Source of the DNA: Polynucleobacter sp. AP-Kolm-20A-A1
GTDB taxonomy: Bacteria; Pseudomonadota; Gammaproteobacteria; Burkholderiales; Burkholderiaceae
DNA: 64,000 nucleotides
Direction of reading: 5' to 3'
NCBI RefSeq assembly: GCF_018688315.1
Contig: NZ_CP061315.1
Span: forward strand, 620,001 to 684,000
This document shows, piece after piece, positions 33,898-43,287 of this stretch; the stretch's first letter is position 1, and the number at the start of each line of letters is the position of its first letter. The notes under the pieces are model-generated. The model was not told the DNA's origin. It did not search any database and saw nothing but the letters and a program-made list of their open reading frames with translations. The translations under genes and the position numbers were made by a program.

Positions 33898-36800
33898 GTG
33901 AGCGTCTTCACCTCCTTTATTCGAGGAGTAATCGAGAAGCGTGTATTAGTTATTTTCGCTTCCATCGTATTGCTTGGTCTAGGTATGCTCAGTTTGAGCA
34001 AATTACCGATCCAGCCGTATCCAGGCGTTGCACCATTAACCATTCAAGCTATTTCCCAATGGCCAGGAAGAAGTACGACCGAGGTTGAGCAGCAGGTAAC
34101 AATCCCTGTTGAAAATGCATTGGCAGGCATCCCAGGCTTGCAGGCATTCCGCTCAGTTTCCTTATTTGGTTTATCTGTTGTAACGCTCAAATTCAATGAC
34201 ACCGCCGATCCATTTAAGGCGCGTCAAATATTTGTTAGTAACTTAGCGAACGTTGCGTTCCCTCCGGGTGTAACGTCGAGCATTAGTCCAGATTCAGATG
34301 CAACAGGCGAGATCATGCGCTATGAAGTGCGCTCAGACTACGCAACTTCAACTTTGTTAAAGACTTTGCAGAACTATGAGATCTACAAAGAGCTCAAGCA
34401 AACCCCGGGTGTAGCGGACGTATCTTCGTTTGGCGGTAAGGTCCGCCAATATCAAGTGATTGTGAGTCCTGAGAGTCTGCAGGCTAAAGGTGTCTCAGTT
34501 AATCAACTAATCTTGGCCTTAACAAATGCTAATAGCAATACTGGCGGGGGCTTATTGCCTAGTGGGGAGCAACAATTTGTAGTGCGCGGTGTTGGCTTGC
34601 TTAAAAATATTGATGACATCAAGCAAGTAGTTATCACTATTAATAACGGAGTACCCATCCGAGTTGGCGACGTTGCCCGGGTTGAGATTGGTAATGCCCC
34701 GCGTTTAGGTATGTTCCAGTTCAATGACAACCCTGACTCAGTTGAGGGTATTGTTTATCTGCGTCGCGGTGAAAATGCTACTGAAGTATTGGCGCGTGTT
34801 CGTAGTACCGTTGAAAACATTAACAAACATGTCTTGCCTCCAGGCATCGAAGTAAAGCCATTCTATGATCGCCAAGTTCTTTTGGACATCACGATCGGTA
34901 CTGTTAAGCACACTCTGTTCTTTGGTATCTCATTGGTATTGGCGGTATTGTTCTTCTTCTTAGGCAATATTCGCGCAGCAGCCGTGGTGGCTGCAGTTAT
35001 TCCACTGGCGCTTTGCGTGTCATTTATCCAGATGCACCTGTGGAGCGTGCCGGCCAATTTGATTTCTTTGGGCGCGATTGACTTTGGCGTCATTGTTGAC
35101 TCTGCTGTGATTCTGACGGAGAACGTCATGCGTCACTTGGAGGAGGGTGGAAAACGCCTCAACCAAAGCATCATTATGGCGACTAGTGAAGTGCAGCGCG
35201 CCATGATTTACTCTACTGGCATCATCATCGTAGCCTATTCGCCTCTGTTCTTTATGGGCGGAGTTGAGGGCATCATCTTTAAACCGATGGCATTTACGAT
35301 GGGCTTTGCCTTAATCGCTGCGATGGTTCTCAGCCTGACATTTTTGCCAGCCATGATTTCCCTGGTATTCGGTGAAAACCTTCACCATGCGCCGCCATCA
35401 TTTATTACAAAGATTTTAGGTGGCTATAAACCGTTGTTGAGAAGGTGGATGGATCGTCCATTAACTGTATTCTCTGTAGCAGTTTTTGTGTTGGGCATTA
35501 CCTTGTTAAGTATGACTCGTTTGGGAACTGCGTTCTTGCCAACTTTGGAAGAAAACAATATTTGGTTGCGCGTAACCCTGCCAAATACGGTGGACTTGGA
35601 TTACTCGGTGAAGATCGCAAATCAACTGCGTGAAACCTTTATGGCTCAACCTGAGATTGACAAGGTTGCAGCGCAGATTGGTCGCCCAGATGACGGCACG
35701 GACTCAACAGGTGTCTTCAACCAAGAATACGGTCTATATCTAAAGAGTCCTGACAAGATGCCAAGTGGTTCCTCTAAGAAGGATTTGATTGCCCATCTAG
35801 AGACGGAGCTGAATAAGATTCCCGGGGTCACGTATAGCTTCTCGCAATACATTCAAGATAACGTGAACGAAGCTTTATCTGGTGTTAAGGGCGAGAACTC
35901 CGTCAAAATTTACGGAACAGACTTGGATGTGCTTGATCAGAAAGCCCATGAGGTAATTGATCAGCTGAAAAAAGTTAAAGGGGTTGCTGATGAGGGCATC
36001 CTTAAAGAGCTAGGTCAACCAACGCTCAATATCCAAATTGATCGTGATAGAGCTTCTCGTTACGGTATCAATGTAAATGATATTCAGACGGTGGTAGCAA
36101 ATGCCATTGGTGGTGCTGCAGTTACGAACTTGCTTGAAGATGAAAAAACCTTTGGTATTGCTGTGCGCTTAAATGAAGGTAGTCGCAATGATGTAGCGGA
36201 TATTGGACATTTACTAGTTGAGGCTCCTGACGGCACCAAGATTCCTTTATCCATGGTTGCTGCAGTACAGTTAACTGATGGCCCATTCTTTATTTATCGT
36301 GAGGCAGGTAAGCGTTATATCGCGATTAAATTTAGCGTACGTAACCGTGACTTGGGTAGCGCTGTAGAAGATGCGCAATTCTTGGTTGAGAAAAATATTA
36401 CCTTGCCGCCAAACTATTCCATTAGCTGGGATGGGCAGTTCAATCAAATGAAGCAAGCTCAGAAGAAGTTAATGCTGATTGTGCCGCTGGCCTTGCTGGG
36501 TATTTTCTTATTGCTTGTGAGCGCGTTCGGCAACTTCCGCGATGCATTCATTGTGATGATTAACGTGCCGTTTGCCGCTATTGGTGGCGTGATTGCGCTG
36601 CACTTAGCAGGGGAGACCTTGAGTATCTCGGCCTTCTTTGGCTTTTTGTCGCTATTTGGTATTGCGATTCAAGATGGCGTGATTCTGATTTCCTTCATTA
36701 ATAAGACTGCTGCTACGGAGCATGGTCAGATGAAGGACATCATGGTTGAGGGTGCGTCCTTGCGCGTACGTCCCGTCTTGATGACGGCCGCACTTTCAGG

Positions 36801-36978
36801 TCTGGGTCTCTTGCCGGCGGCTTTATCGCATTCGATTGGCTCTGAGGCACAGCGTCCTTTAGCCTTGGTAATCGTGGGCGGCATGGTGACCACGACGATT
36901 TTGACGCTCTTAGTCCTGCCGGTTATCTATGGCTGGTTTAGAGGTCGTGCATTGACTGCGCCAGCAAGCAATATCTAA
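33898..36978 (+). CDS. CzcA/CusA-family RND efflux pump, heavy-metal type
   Basis: A 1026-residue inner-membrane proton antiporter with 12 helices and two large periplasmic loops. In TM4 the motif AIDFGVIVDSAVILTEN has the Asp-Asp-Glu spacing (D, D+6, E+13) that defines proton relay in CzcA-type heavy-metal RND pumps, with Ser where CzcA has Gly. The N-terminus (PIQPYPGVAPLTIQAISQWPGRSTTEVEQQVTIPVE) is also of the metal-exporter class. GTG start directly abuts the adaptor stop. No regulator gene is adjacent. The metal (Zn/Co/Cd, Cu/Ag or Ni) cannot be decided by eye. Confidence 0.93.
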   Translation: MSVFTSFIRGVIEKRVLVIFASIVLLGLGMLSLSKLPIQPYPGVAPLTIQAISQWPGRSTTEVEQQVTIPVENALAGIPGLQAFRSVSLFGLSVVTLKFNDTADPFKARQIFVSNLANVAFPPGVTSSISPDSDATGEIMRYEVRSDYATSTLLKTLQNYEIYKELKQTPGVADVSSFGGKVRQYQVIVSPESLQAKGVSVNQLILALTNANSNTGGGLLPSGEQQFVVRGVGLLKNIDDIKQVVITINNGVPIRVGDVARVEIGNAPRLGMFQFNDNPDSVEGIVYLRRGENATEVLARVRSTVENINKHVLPPGIEVKPFYDRQVLLDITIGTVKHTLFFGISLVLAVLFFFLGNIRAAAVVAAVIPLALCVSFIQMHLWSVPANLISLGAIDFGVIVDSAVILTENVMRHLEEGGKRLNQSIIMATSEVQRAMIYSTGIIIVAYSPLFFMGGVEGIIFKPMAFTMGFALIAAMVLSLTFLPAMISLVFGENLHHAPPSFITKILGGYKPLLRRWMDRPLTVFSVAVFVLGITLLSMTRLGTAFLPTLEENNIWLRVTLPNTVDLDYSVKIANQLRETFMAQPEIDKVAAQIGRPDDGTDSTGVFNQEYGLYLKSPDKMPSGSSKKDLIAHLETELNKIPGVTYSFSQYIQDNVNEALSGVKGENSVKIYGTDLDVLDQKAHEVIDQLKKVKGVADEGILKELGQPTLNIQIDRDRASRYGINVNDIQTVVANAIGGAAVTNLLEDEKTFGIAVRLNEGSRNDVADIGHLLVEAPDGTKIPLSMVAAVQLTDGPFFIYREAGKRYIAIKFSVRNRDLGSAVEDAQFLVEKNITLPPNYSISWDGQFNQMKQAQKKLMLIVPLALLGIFLLLVSAFGNFRDAFIVMINVPFAAIGGVIALHLAGETLSISAFFGFLSLFGIAIQDGVILISFINKTAATEHGQMKDIMVEGASLRVRPVLMTAALSGLGLLPAALSHSIGSEAQRPLALVIVGGMVTTTILTLLVLPVIYGWFRGRALTAPASNI

Positions 36979-37008
36979 ATACATAGTCAAAAGAAAGAAT
37001 TTAAAACC

Positions 37009-37803
37009 ATGAGCAATCGTCAACCTCACATCTTGGTATCCAATGATGATGGTTATTTGGCTCCTGGCTTGCTAGCCTTGGTTAATGCAGTGCGTCCTCT
37101 AGGCCGCATTACAGTGATTGCTCCAGAGCAAAACCATAGCGGCGCCTCAAATTCTCTGACGCTCTCTAGACCGCTATCTATTCATCGCGTAGCGGGCGGT
37201 GAACGGGATGGATTTTTCTTTATCAACGGCACGCCAACAGATTGCGTGCACGTTGCTATGACGGGTTTCTTGGACGAGAAGCCTGATTTAGTAATTTCCG
37301 GAATTAACCAGGGCGAGAACATGGGTGAAGATACGCTTTACTCAGGTACGGTAGCTGCTGCAGTAGAGGGCGTCATGTTTGGTGTACCAGGCATCGCATT
37401 CTCGCAAATTGATCGCGGCTGGAATCGGATTGAAGATGCCGCTAAAGCAGCGCATGATGTTGTGGCACAAATGTTGGTTTCTGCTTTAAGTAAAAACCAC
37501 GCAGATGGGGTGGCAACATTACTGAACGTCAATATTCCAAATCGCCCTTATGCTGACTTGTATCGCTGGCGCGTTACCCGCTTGGGAAATCGTCATCATT
37601 CACAACCAGTAGTAGTGCAGGATAGCCCGCGTGGCGAGAAGATATATTGGATCGGTGCTGCAGGTGATGTAAAAGAGGGCTCCGAAGGCACTGACTTTCA
37701 TGCTATCGCTGAAGGCTGCATTTCAATTACGCCAATGCAATTGGATTTGACGCACCATGCGCGTTTAGCAGCAATGCGCGCAAATGGTTGGGACCGCGGT
37801 TGA
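37009..37803 (+). CDS. surE: 5'/3'-nucleotidase SurE
   Basis: A 264-residue metal-dependent phosphatase that hydrolyses nucleoside monophosphates. The metal-binding start is [14 protein letters not shown] (the SNDDG motif, residues about 8-20), followed by [14 protein letters not shown] and the [27 protein letters not shown] segment that holds the rest of the active site. Length agrees with the family. It overlaps the pcm reading frame, giving the classic surE-pcm-nlpD group that links nucleotide and damaged-protein turnover to stationary-phase survival. Confidence 0.97.
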   Translation: MSNRQPHILVSNDDGYLAPGLLALVNAVRPLGRITVIAPEQNHSGASNSLTLSRPLSIHRVAGGERDGFFFINGTPTDCVHVAMTGFLDEKPDLVISGINQGENMGEDTLYSGTVAAAVEGVMFGVPGIAFSQIDRGWNRIEDAAKAAHDVVAQMLVSALSKNHADGVATLLNVNIPNRPYADLYRWRVTRLGNRHHSQPVVVQDSPRGEKIYWIGAAGDVKEGSEGTDFHAIAEGCISITPMQLDLTHHARLAAMRANGWDRG

Positions 37804-38456
37804 AGGCGCCGACTGAACGTTTTGCCGCTTATCGGCAAGCCTTGGCAGCTAAAGTGCATGCTGGCGGCATTAAACACGGTAAAACTTTAGAGGCTATTGC
37901 CACTGTTCCTCGTCATGCATTTATGGATGCTGGACTACATGCACAGGCATATGAGGACACCGCTTTACCGATTGGTCACGAGCAAACAATTTCTAAGCCG
38001 TCTGTAGTGGCGCGCATGATCGAATTGCTACACAAGCCTAAGACTAAGCTTGGCAAAGTATTGGAGATTGGTACTGGTTGTGGTTATCAAGCAGCAGTAC
38101 TAAGTTTGTTGGCGGATGAGGTTTATTCCATTGAGCGTATTCGCCCACTACATGACATGGCAAGAGCAAAGTTACGCCCATTTCGAATTAACAATCTGCG
38201 CCTGATTTATGGCGATGGCATTTTAGGGTTGCCTCAAGCCGCACCTTTTGACGGGATTATTTTGGCTGCTGCAGGATTGGGTATTCCTGACGCCTTATTG
38301 GACCAATTAGCGATAGGTGGGCGTTTAGTTGCCCCAGTTGCCAAAAGCGAGAAAGAACAGCAGCTTGTAATGGTCGAAAGAATGAGCTCCCAACGCTATC
38401 AAAGAACTGTGCTGGACGAGGTCTTTTTTGTCCCCTTACAATCAGGGGTAGTATGA
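37788..38456 (+). CDS. pcm: Protein-L-isoaspartate O-methyltransferase
   Basis: A 222-residue S-adenosylmethionine-dependent enzyme that methylates isoaspartyl residues in damaged proteins so they can be repaired. The AdoMet site is visible as [28 protein letters not shown] (about residues 84-111), preceded by [19 protein letters not shown]. No ATG is usable: starts are TTG 37788, or TTG 37800, which would overlap the surE stop by four bases (TTGA); both lie at the end of surE, so translation is coupled. Length is normal for either start. Confidence 0.95.
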   Translation: MGPRLKAPTERFAAYRQALAAKVHAGGIKHGKTLEAIATVPRHAFMDAGLHAQAYEDTALPIGHEQTISKPSVVARMIELLHKPKTKLGKVLEIGTGCGYQAAVLSLLADEVYSIERIRPLHDMARAKLRPFRINNLRLIYGDGILGLPQAAPFDGIILAAAGLGIPDALLDQLAIGGRLVAPVAKSEKEQQLVMVERMSSQRYQRTVLDEVFFVPLQSGVV

Positions 38457-38457
38457 A

Positions 38458-39252
38458 ATGTATGATGAATTCACCAATTCAAAAACTAAATTAATGCCAT
38501 ATACCTTATCTAAACATTTTCTGATTGCGCTGATGTCTGCCTCCTTGCTGTTGGTAGCAGGATGTTCTGTGCCTCGCACTAAGCCTGCTAGCGTTACTGA
38601 TCGTACCGGCGGCTCTACTGAGCCAACGCCTCCTGGTTACTATCGAGTAAAAAAGGGAGATACCTTAGCGCGCATTGCTTTAGACCATGGCCAGGCACCG
38701 CGTGATGTTGTGCAATGGAATAAGGCTGCTAATCCTAGCTTCAATCCCAATGTGATTGAGGTGGGTGATTTAATTATGATTAAGGCACCCGCTGGTACTA
38801 AGCCTGCACGGGTTGCTGATAAAAAGTCAGATGCACCAGTGCAAGCACAAGCGACAGCACCAGAGCCTGTAAAAGCAGAAGCGGTTGCTGAACCTGGTAT
38901 TCGTTTATCTTGGCCAGCTAAAGGCAAGGTAACGGGTGAATTTAGTGAAACAAATAAGGGTATTGATATTGCCGGCAAGGTCGGCGAACCTGTCCTTGCT
39001 GCATCGGATGGCAAGGTAGTTTACGCAGGTAACAGTTTGCGTGGCTATGGCAATTTAGTAATTGTTAAACATGACAACACATATCTCACTGCATACGCTC
39101 ATAACAGCAAGCTCTTGGTAAAAGAGGGTGATGCCGTCCGCAAAGGGCAGAAGATTGCTGAGATGGGCGATACAGATGCCACTGCAGCCAAGCTACATTT
39201 TGAGCTGCGCGTAAACGGTAAGCCGGTAAATCCAATGCCGTATTTGCAGTAG
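38458..39252 (+). CDS. nlpD: NlpD-like LysM/M23-domain lipoprotein, amidase activator
   Basis: A 264-residue lipoprotein with lipobox LVAGC near residue 35. A LysM domain (YYRVKKGDTLARIALDHGQAPRDVVQWN, about residues 60-88) binds peptidoglycan, and a C-terminal LytM/M23 domain (about 155-260) follows an Ala/Pro/Lys linker. The zinc ligands are not intact: the HxxxD motif reads NKGIDIA and the HxH motif reads KLHFE. It therefore has no peptidase activity of its own and, like E. coli NlpD, should activate the amidase AmiC in cell separation. GGGGTAG precedes the ATG; a second ATG at 38494 is possible. rpoS, which often follows, is absent. Confidence 0.93.
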   Translation: MYDEFTNSKTKLMPYTLSKHFLIALMSASLLLVAGCSVPRTKPASVTDRTGGSTEPTPPGYYRVKKGDTLARIALDHGQAPRDVVQWNKAANPSFNPNVIEVGDLIMIKAPAGTKPARVADKKSDAPVQAQATAPEPVKAEAVAEPGIRLSWPAKGKVTGEFSETNKGIDIAGKVGEPVLAASDGKVVYAGNSLRGYGNLVIVKHDNTYLTAYAHNSKLLVKEGDAVRKGQKIAEMGDTDATAAKLHFELRVNGKPVNPMPYLQ

Positions 39253-39269
39253 TGTTGCAGTAAGTACGC

Positions 39270-40091
39270 ATGGCCACTGTTCTCGTATTTGATATTGAAA
39301 CGATTCCGGATGTAGCTGGCTTGCGTCGCCTGGAGGATCTTCCGGGCTCGATGAGTGATGCGGAGGTGGCCGCCAAAGTCATGGCTGAGCGGGCAGAAAA
39401 AACGGGAAGCGAGTTTCTCCCGTTATTTTTGCAAAAGATCGTAGCGATTTCTTGTGTCATTCGTAGAACCACCAAAGAAGGTTTGCCGCAAATTAAAGTC
39501 GGCACCTTAGGCACCCCACAAGATGAGGAAAAGGTCTTAATTCAAGCCTTCTTTGATCTCATTGAAAAATATACTCCGCAATTGGTCTCTTGGAACGGCA
39601 GCGGCTTTGACTTACCTGTATTGCACTACCGTGCTTTAGCAAACCACGTGCAAGCTCCGCGTTACTGGGAGATGGGTGAGAGCCAAGATTCAGATAGTAG
39701 GGAATTTAAGTGGAATAACTACATTAGTCGTTATCACATGCGTCATCTTGACATGATGGATTTGCTGGCGAAATTTAATGGTCGTGCGAATGCCCCTTTG
39801 GATGGGCTGGCAAAGCTTTGCGGCTTCCCAGGCAAGATGGGTATGGATGGTAGTCAAGTTTGGCCAGCTTACCAAGATGGCAAGATTAATGATATTCGTC
39901 GTTACTGTGAAACTGATGTAGTCAATACTTATCTCATGTACTGCCGTTTCCAGCTATTGCGCGGCGGCTTTTCTCATGAAGAGTATCAAGAAGAAATTGA
40001 CTTTGTAAAAGCGTATTTAGAAAAAGAAGCCAAAGAACCTCATGGTGGGCAGTGGCAAGAATATCTGCAAGGTTTCTCGCCAGATGCGTAG
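39270..40091 (+). CDS. 3'-5' exonuclease of the PolB-exonuclease-like family (DNA_pol_B_exo2)
   Basis: A 273-residue DnaQ-like nuclease. Visible motifs are VLVFDIETIPD (Exo I, residues 4-14), LVSWNGSGFDLPVLHYRA (Exo II, about 103-120) and IRRYCETDVVNTYLMYCRF (Exo III, about 208-226), the pattern of the PF10108 family related to the proofreading domain of family B polymerases. No polymerase domain is present. The natural substrate is not known; some members are linked to polysaccharide loci, but here the neighbours are nlpD and rlmD. It overlaps rlmD by 8 bases. Confidence 0.9.
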   Translation: MATVLVFDIETIPDVAGLRRLEDLPGSMSDAEVAAKVMAERAEKTGSEFLPLFLQKIVAISCVIRRTTKEGLPQIKVGTLGTPQDEEKVLIQAFFDLIEKYTPQLVSWNGSGFDLPVLHYRALANHVQAPRYWEMGESQDSDSREFKWNNYISRYHMRHLDMMDLLAKFNGRANAPLDGLAKLCGFPGKMGMDGSQVWPAYQDGKINDIRRYCETDVVNTYLMYCRFQLLRGGFSHEEYQEEIDFVKAYLEKEAKEPHGGQWQEYLQGFSPDA

Positions 40092-41511
40092 AGGTGATAA
40101 GCCAGTCAATATTGAAGTGACTGAGCCAATTCGTGTTGAAGCCTTAGATCTCGATGCTCAAGGCATTGCACGCTTAGCCCCTAATGAAGAAGAGGCAAGC
40201 CAAGGTCAAAGTGGCAAAGTTGTTTTCATTAAGGGCGCATTGCCAACAGAGCTTGTCAGATATACCATCACCAGCGATAAGGCTCGTTTTAGCAAGGCTA
40301 AGGTTCGCGACATTCTCAAGCCCGCGGTATTTAGGGCGGAGCCCAAGTGTGCCGCTTTTGGTGTCTGCGGTGGTTGCACTATGCAGCATTTGGATATTCG
40401 CGCACAAGTTGCTATGAAGCAGCGAGTTCTTGAAGATGACTTGCAACATATCGCCAAAGTAAAGCCTGACGAAATCTTGCGACCGATGGGCGGCCCCACT
40501 TGGGAATACCGCCATCGTGCACGCTTAAGTGCTGTTAATCGCTCAATTAAAAAGGGCACAGTACTGATTGGTTTTCATGAGGGTAAGAGTGGTTATGTTG
40601 CTGACATGCTTGCATGCGAGATTCTGCCAAAGCATGTATCTGATCTGCTGCCTGAGATGCGTAAATTGGTTATGGGTTTGTCTATCGTTGACCGCATGCC
40701 GCAAATTGAGATTGCGGTTGGTGAACCAGAGGATGCGCAATCTGATGATCCCAAAAAATCCAAGCCAGTTACTGCTTTAGTATTTCGCAATCTCAAGCCA
40801 TTAACGACGGATGATGAGGCGCTACTGCGAGCTTTTGCTGATCAGCATCAGGTATGGATTTGGCTCCAGCCTAAGGGTATAGAGACGGTGGCACCGTTTT
40901 ACCCAGAGGCTGGCAAGCTTTGCTACCGACTTCCGGAATTTGAAATCGAGATGCCATTTAAGCCTGCAGACTTTACGCAGGTCAATCACATGATGAATCG
41001 TGTCTTAGTAAGTAGGGCGATTCGACTATTGGAAGTAAAGCCAGCAGATAGGGTGCTCGATTTATTTTGTGGCATCGGTAATTTCACATTACCCCTTGCC
41101 AGAAAAGTAAAACAAGTTTTAGGTATTGAAGGTTTAGAAACTTTAACGACTCGTGCAAAAGCGAATGCGCAGCATAATGGCCTGGAAAAAAAGGCCACTT
41201 TTATGAAGAGTGATTTGTTCGAAGTTACAACAGAAACAATTTCTTCTTGGGGTAAGGCTGAGCGTTGGTTAATGGATCCGCCACGCGAGGGTGCAATGGA
41301 AATTTGCAAAGCACTTGCAGAGCTGCATTTGCAACAAAGTGATTTGCTGCCGGAGCGCATTGTGTATGTGTCGTGCAATCCCAAAACTCTAGCAAGAGAC
41401 GTGGAGATTCTCTGTCATCATGCAGGGTATCGATTGAGTAGTGCAGGCATTATCAATATGTTCCCTCACACTTCCCACGTAGAATCTATAGCGGTTTTTG
41501 ATCGCTTATAG
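40084..41511 (+). CDS. rlmD: 23S rRNA (uracil-1939-C5)-methyltransferase
   Basis: A 475-residue AdoMet enzyme that makes m5U1939 in 23S rRNA. I chose ATG 40084, just inside the end of the exonuclease gene; the next upstream ATG would add a stretch that is only shadow of that gene. A TRAM domain lies at the N-terminus (about residues 10-75). Iron-sulfur cysteines follow as CAAFGVCGGCTMQHLD (Cx5Cx2C) with a fourth in LACEILPKH. The methyltransferase core has VLDLFCGIGNFTLPLA, and the catalytic Cys is in VYVSCNPKTLARD. All key residues are present. Confidence 0.96.
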   Translation: MRRGDKPVNIEVTEPIRVEALDLDAQGIARLAPNEEEASQGQSGKVVFIKGALPTELVRYTITSDKARFSKAKVRDILKPAVFRAEPKCAAFGVCGGCTMQHLDIRAQVAMKQRVLEDDLQHIAKVKPDEILRPMGGPTWEYRHRARLSAVNRSIKKGTVLIGFHEGKSGYVADMLACEILPKHVSDLLPEMRKLVMGLSIVDRMPQIEIAVGEPEDAQSDDPKKSKPVTALVFRNLKPLTTDDEALLRAFADQHQVWIWLQPKGIETVAPFYPEAGKLCYRLPEFEIEMPFKPADFTQVNHMMNRVLVSRAIRLLEVKPADRVLDLFCGIGNFTLPLARKVKQVLGIEGLETLTTRAKANAQHNGLEKKATFMKSDLFEVTTETISSWGKAERWLMDPPREGAMEICKALAELHLQQSDLLPERIVYVSCNPKTLARDVEILCHHAGYRLSSAGIINMFPHTSHVESIAVFDRL

Positions 41512-41690
41512 GTCTCTAAGCCTCTGATTCAGAAGTGCTTTCATCAAAATCAGCCCTAAAATGCCCCAATTTTGTGCATTGAGTGTATTTGCGGTGCATT
41601 GGGTACATGCGCTCGTCTTATAGAAGAGTAGATTGAACTTGTGCGCAGAAGTGTTGGCGCCAAACCCGCAATTACCTTTGGGAGTGTGTC

Positions 41691-41771
41691 ATGAAAGCCT
41701 CGGATAGTTTTGCCCTCATATTGATTTTGATGGCACTGTCTTACGCTGTAAGTATGTTCGTAGCTGCTTAA
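41691..41771 (+). CDS. 26-residue hydrophobic peptide ORF
   Basis: A very short ORF starting 8 bases after GGGAG, a fair ribosome site. The product is a Lys/Asp start followed by one hydrophobic helix (FALILILMALSYAVSMFVAA), as in small bacterial membrane peptides. The 357-base interval 41512-41868 contains this ORF, the terminator of the BI-1 gene and nothing else recognisable. No family known to me; coding status is supported by the ribosome site and the clean hydrophobic profile only. Confidence 0.5.
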   Translation: MKASDSFALILILMALSYAVSMFVAA

Positions 41772-41812
41772 TTATTTAGCCGCACACGAATAGACAGATT
41801 CGCAGTAAATAA

Positions 41813-41834
41813 AAAGGCGCCCGCAGGCGCCTTT
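41813..41834 (-). terminator. Terminator of the BI-1 family gene
   Basis: A 9-bp perfect stem (AAAGGCGCC/GGCGCCTTT) with a 4-base loop. On the minus strand it is followed by TTTTTA. It starts 34 bases past the gene's stop. Confidence 0.88.
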
Positions 41835-41868
41835 AGAGAACATCACACTTCAGTTCTTTATCGCACAA

Positions 41869-42570
41869 TTAATCCCTATTGCCACCAACAATGCCTAGCA
41901 ATGCAAGCAAGTTAGTAAAGACGTTATACACATCCAAGTAAATCGCCAATGTAGCCATGATGTAGTTTGTCTCGCCGCCATTGATCACGCGTTGTACGTC
42001 AACCAGGATGAAGGCGGAAAAGATTGCGATAGCCAAGACCATTACAGTCAACATCAAAGCAGGCAGCTGTAACCAGATGTTTGCCAATGAAGCAACAATC
42101 AAGAGAAGCACGCCAACCATCAACCATTTGCCCATGCCGGCAAAGTCACTCTTGCTGACAGTGGCAATCGTCGCCATAGTAGCGAAGATAGCGGCTGTGC
42201 CCCCGAAGGACAACATGATGAGGGTCGCGCCATTGCTGTAGCTATTGAGCGTAAAGCCAACCAAACGGGACATCATGATGCCCATGAAGAAGGTAAAGCC
42301 CAGCAGCAGGAGAACGCCTACGCCAGTGTCCTTGTTCTTTTCGATTGCCCAGAAGAAGCCAAAGGCAACAGCCATAAACACCATAAAGCCAATAAAAGGG
42401 CTGCCTGAGAATAGGTCTAGACCCATGGCAACGCCAAGCCAAGCGCCAATAACAGTAGGCACCATGGATAGCGCTAACAGTGCATAGGTATTGCGTAATA
42501 CGCGGTTACGTACTTGGATAGTGCTAATTGAGCCGGTTTGGCCAAAGCCGTAAGAGTTCAGATCACTCAT
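41869..42570 (-). CDS. Bax inhibitor-1 / YccA family membrane protein
   Basis: A 233-residue membrane protein with seven hydrophobic helices. The start is the ATG at 42570, preceded by AAGGAG; the ORF open further upstream has no ribosome site. N-terminal RVRNRVLRNTYALLALSMVPTVIGAWLG-like pattern and C-terminal YIMATLAIYLDVYNVFTNLLALLGIVGG, with the Asp of LDVYN, are the usual BI-1/YccA signatures. E. coli YccA interacts with and modulates the FtsH protease; related proteins act as pH-sensitive calcium leaks. hflKC, the other FtsH partners, are 10 kb away in this window. Confidence 0.93.
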   Translation of the reverse strand: MSDLNSYGFGQTGSISTIQVRNRVLRNTYALLALSMVPTVIGAWLGVAMGLDLFSGSPFIGFMVFMAVAFGFFWAIEKNKDTGVGVLLLLGFTFFMGIMMSRLVGFTLNSYSNGATLIMLSFGGTAAIFATMATIATVSKSDFAGMGKWLMVGVLLLIVASLANIWLQLPALMLTVMVLAIAIFSAFILVDVQRVINGGETNYIMATLAIYLDVYNVFTNLLALLGIVGGNRD

Positions 42571-42829
42571 ATTGACTCCTTCTTTTTCATAGTTATTACA
42601 AGAGCCCATATAGGGCTGTTGAGAGTAAGTATAGACAAAACGCCTAAATTTCAAGCCCCCATCCAAAAGACCTACAAATTAAAGGCTTATGCCCTGTAAA
42701 TTCAATGGCTTAGCCCTACTTATATAGGGGTAAATACCGTCAGGCAATGTATAATTCGGGGGTCGCTGAAGTGGGGTTACTTTTGGCCTTACCCAGCAAA
42801 TACCTTTGAAATCACTATTGGAGTCTTGA

Positions 42830-43255
42830 ATGGCAATTGAACGCACCCTTTCTATTATCAAACCTGATGCTGTCGCTAAAAACGTCATCGGCAAAATCTA
42901 TGACCGTTTTGAATCTGCTGGTTTGAAGATTGTTGCTTCCAGAATGGCGCACTTGTCACAAAACGAAGCAGAGCAGTTCTACGGCGTTCATAAAGATCGT
43001 CCTTTCTTCAAAGACTTGGTGAGCTTCATGATCTCTGGTCCTGTAATGATTCAAGTATTGCAAGGCGAAGGCGCTATTGCTAAAAATCGTGACTTGATGG
43101 GCGCTACTGATCCTAAGAAAGCAGAAAAAGGCACAATCCGTGCTGACTTTGCTGACAGCATCGATGCAAACGCAGTTCACGGTTCTGACGCTCCTGAAAC
43201 AGCTGCTGTGGAAGTTGCTTTCTTCTTCCCTGGCATGAATGTTTTCAATCGTTAA
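42830..43255 (+). CDS. ndk: Nucleoside diphosphate kinase
   Basis: A 141-residue enzyme that transfers the gamma phosphate of ATP to other nucleoside diphosphates. The phosphorylated histidine is His117 in [12 protein letters not shown], at its standard place. [11 protein letters not shown] is the N-terminal strand. A TATAAT at 42750-42755 may be its -10 element, giving a leader of about 70 bases. It heads the long block that continues with rlmN, ispG and hisS. Confidence 0.97.
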   Translation: MAIERTLSIIKPDAVAKNVIGKIYDRFESAGLKIVASRMAHLSQNEAEQFYGVHKDRPFFKDLVSFMISGPVMIQVLQGEGAIAKNRDLMGATDPKKAEKGTIRADFADSIDANAVHGSDAPETAAVEVAFFFPGMNVFNR

Positions 43256-43287
43256 TCGATAAACCTATTAATTTATAAGTAGGCGCA

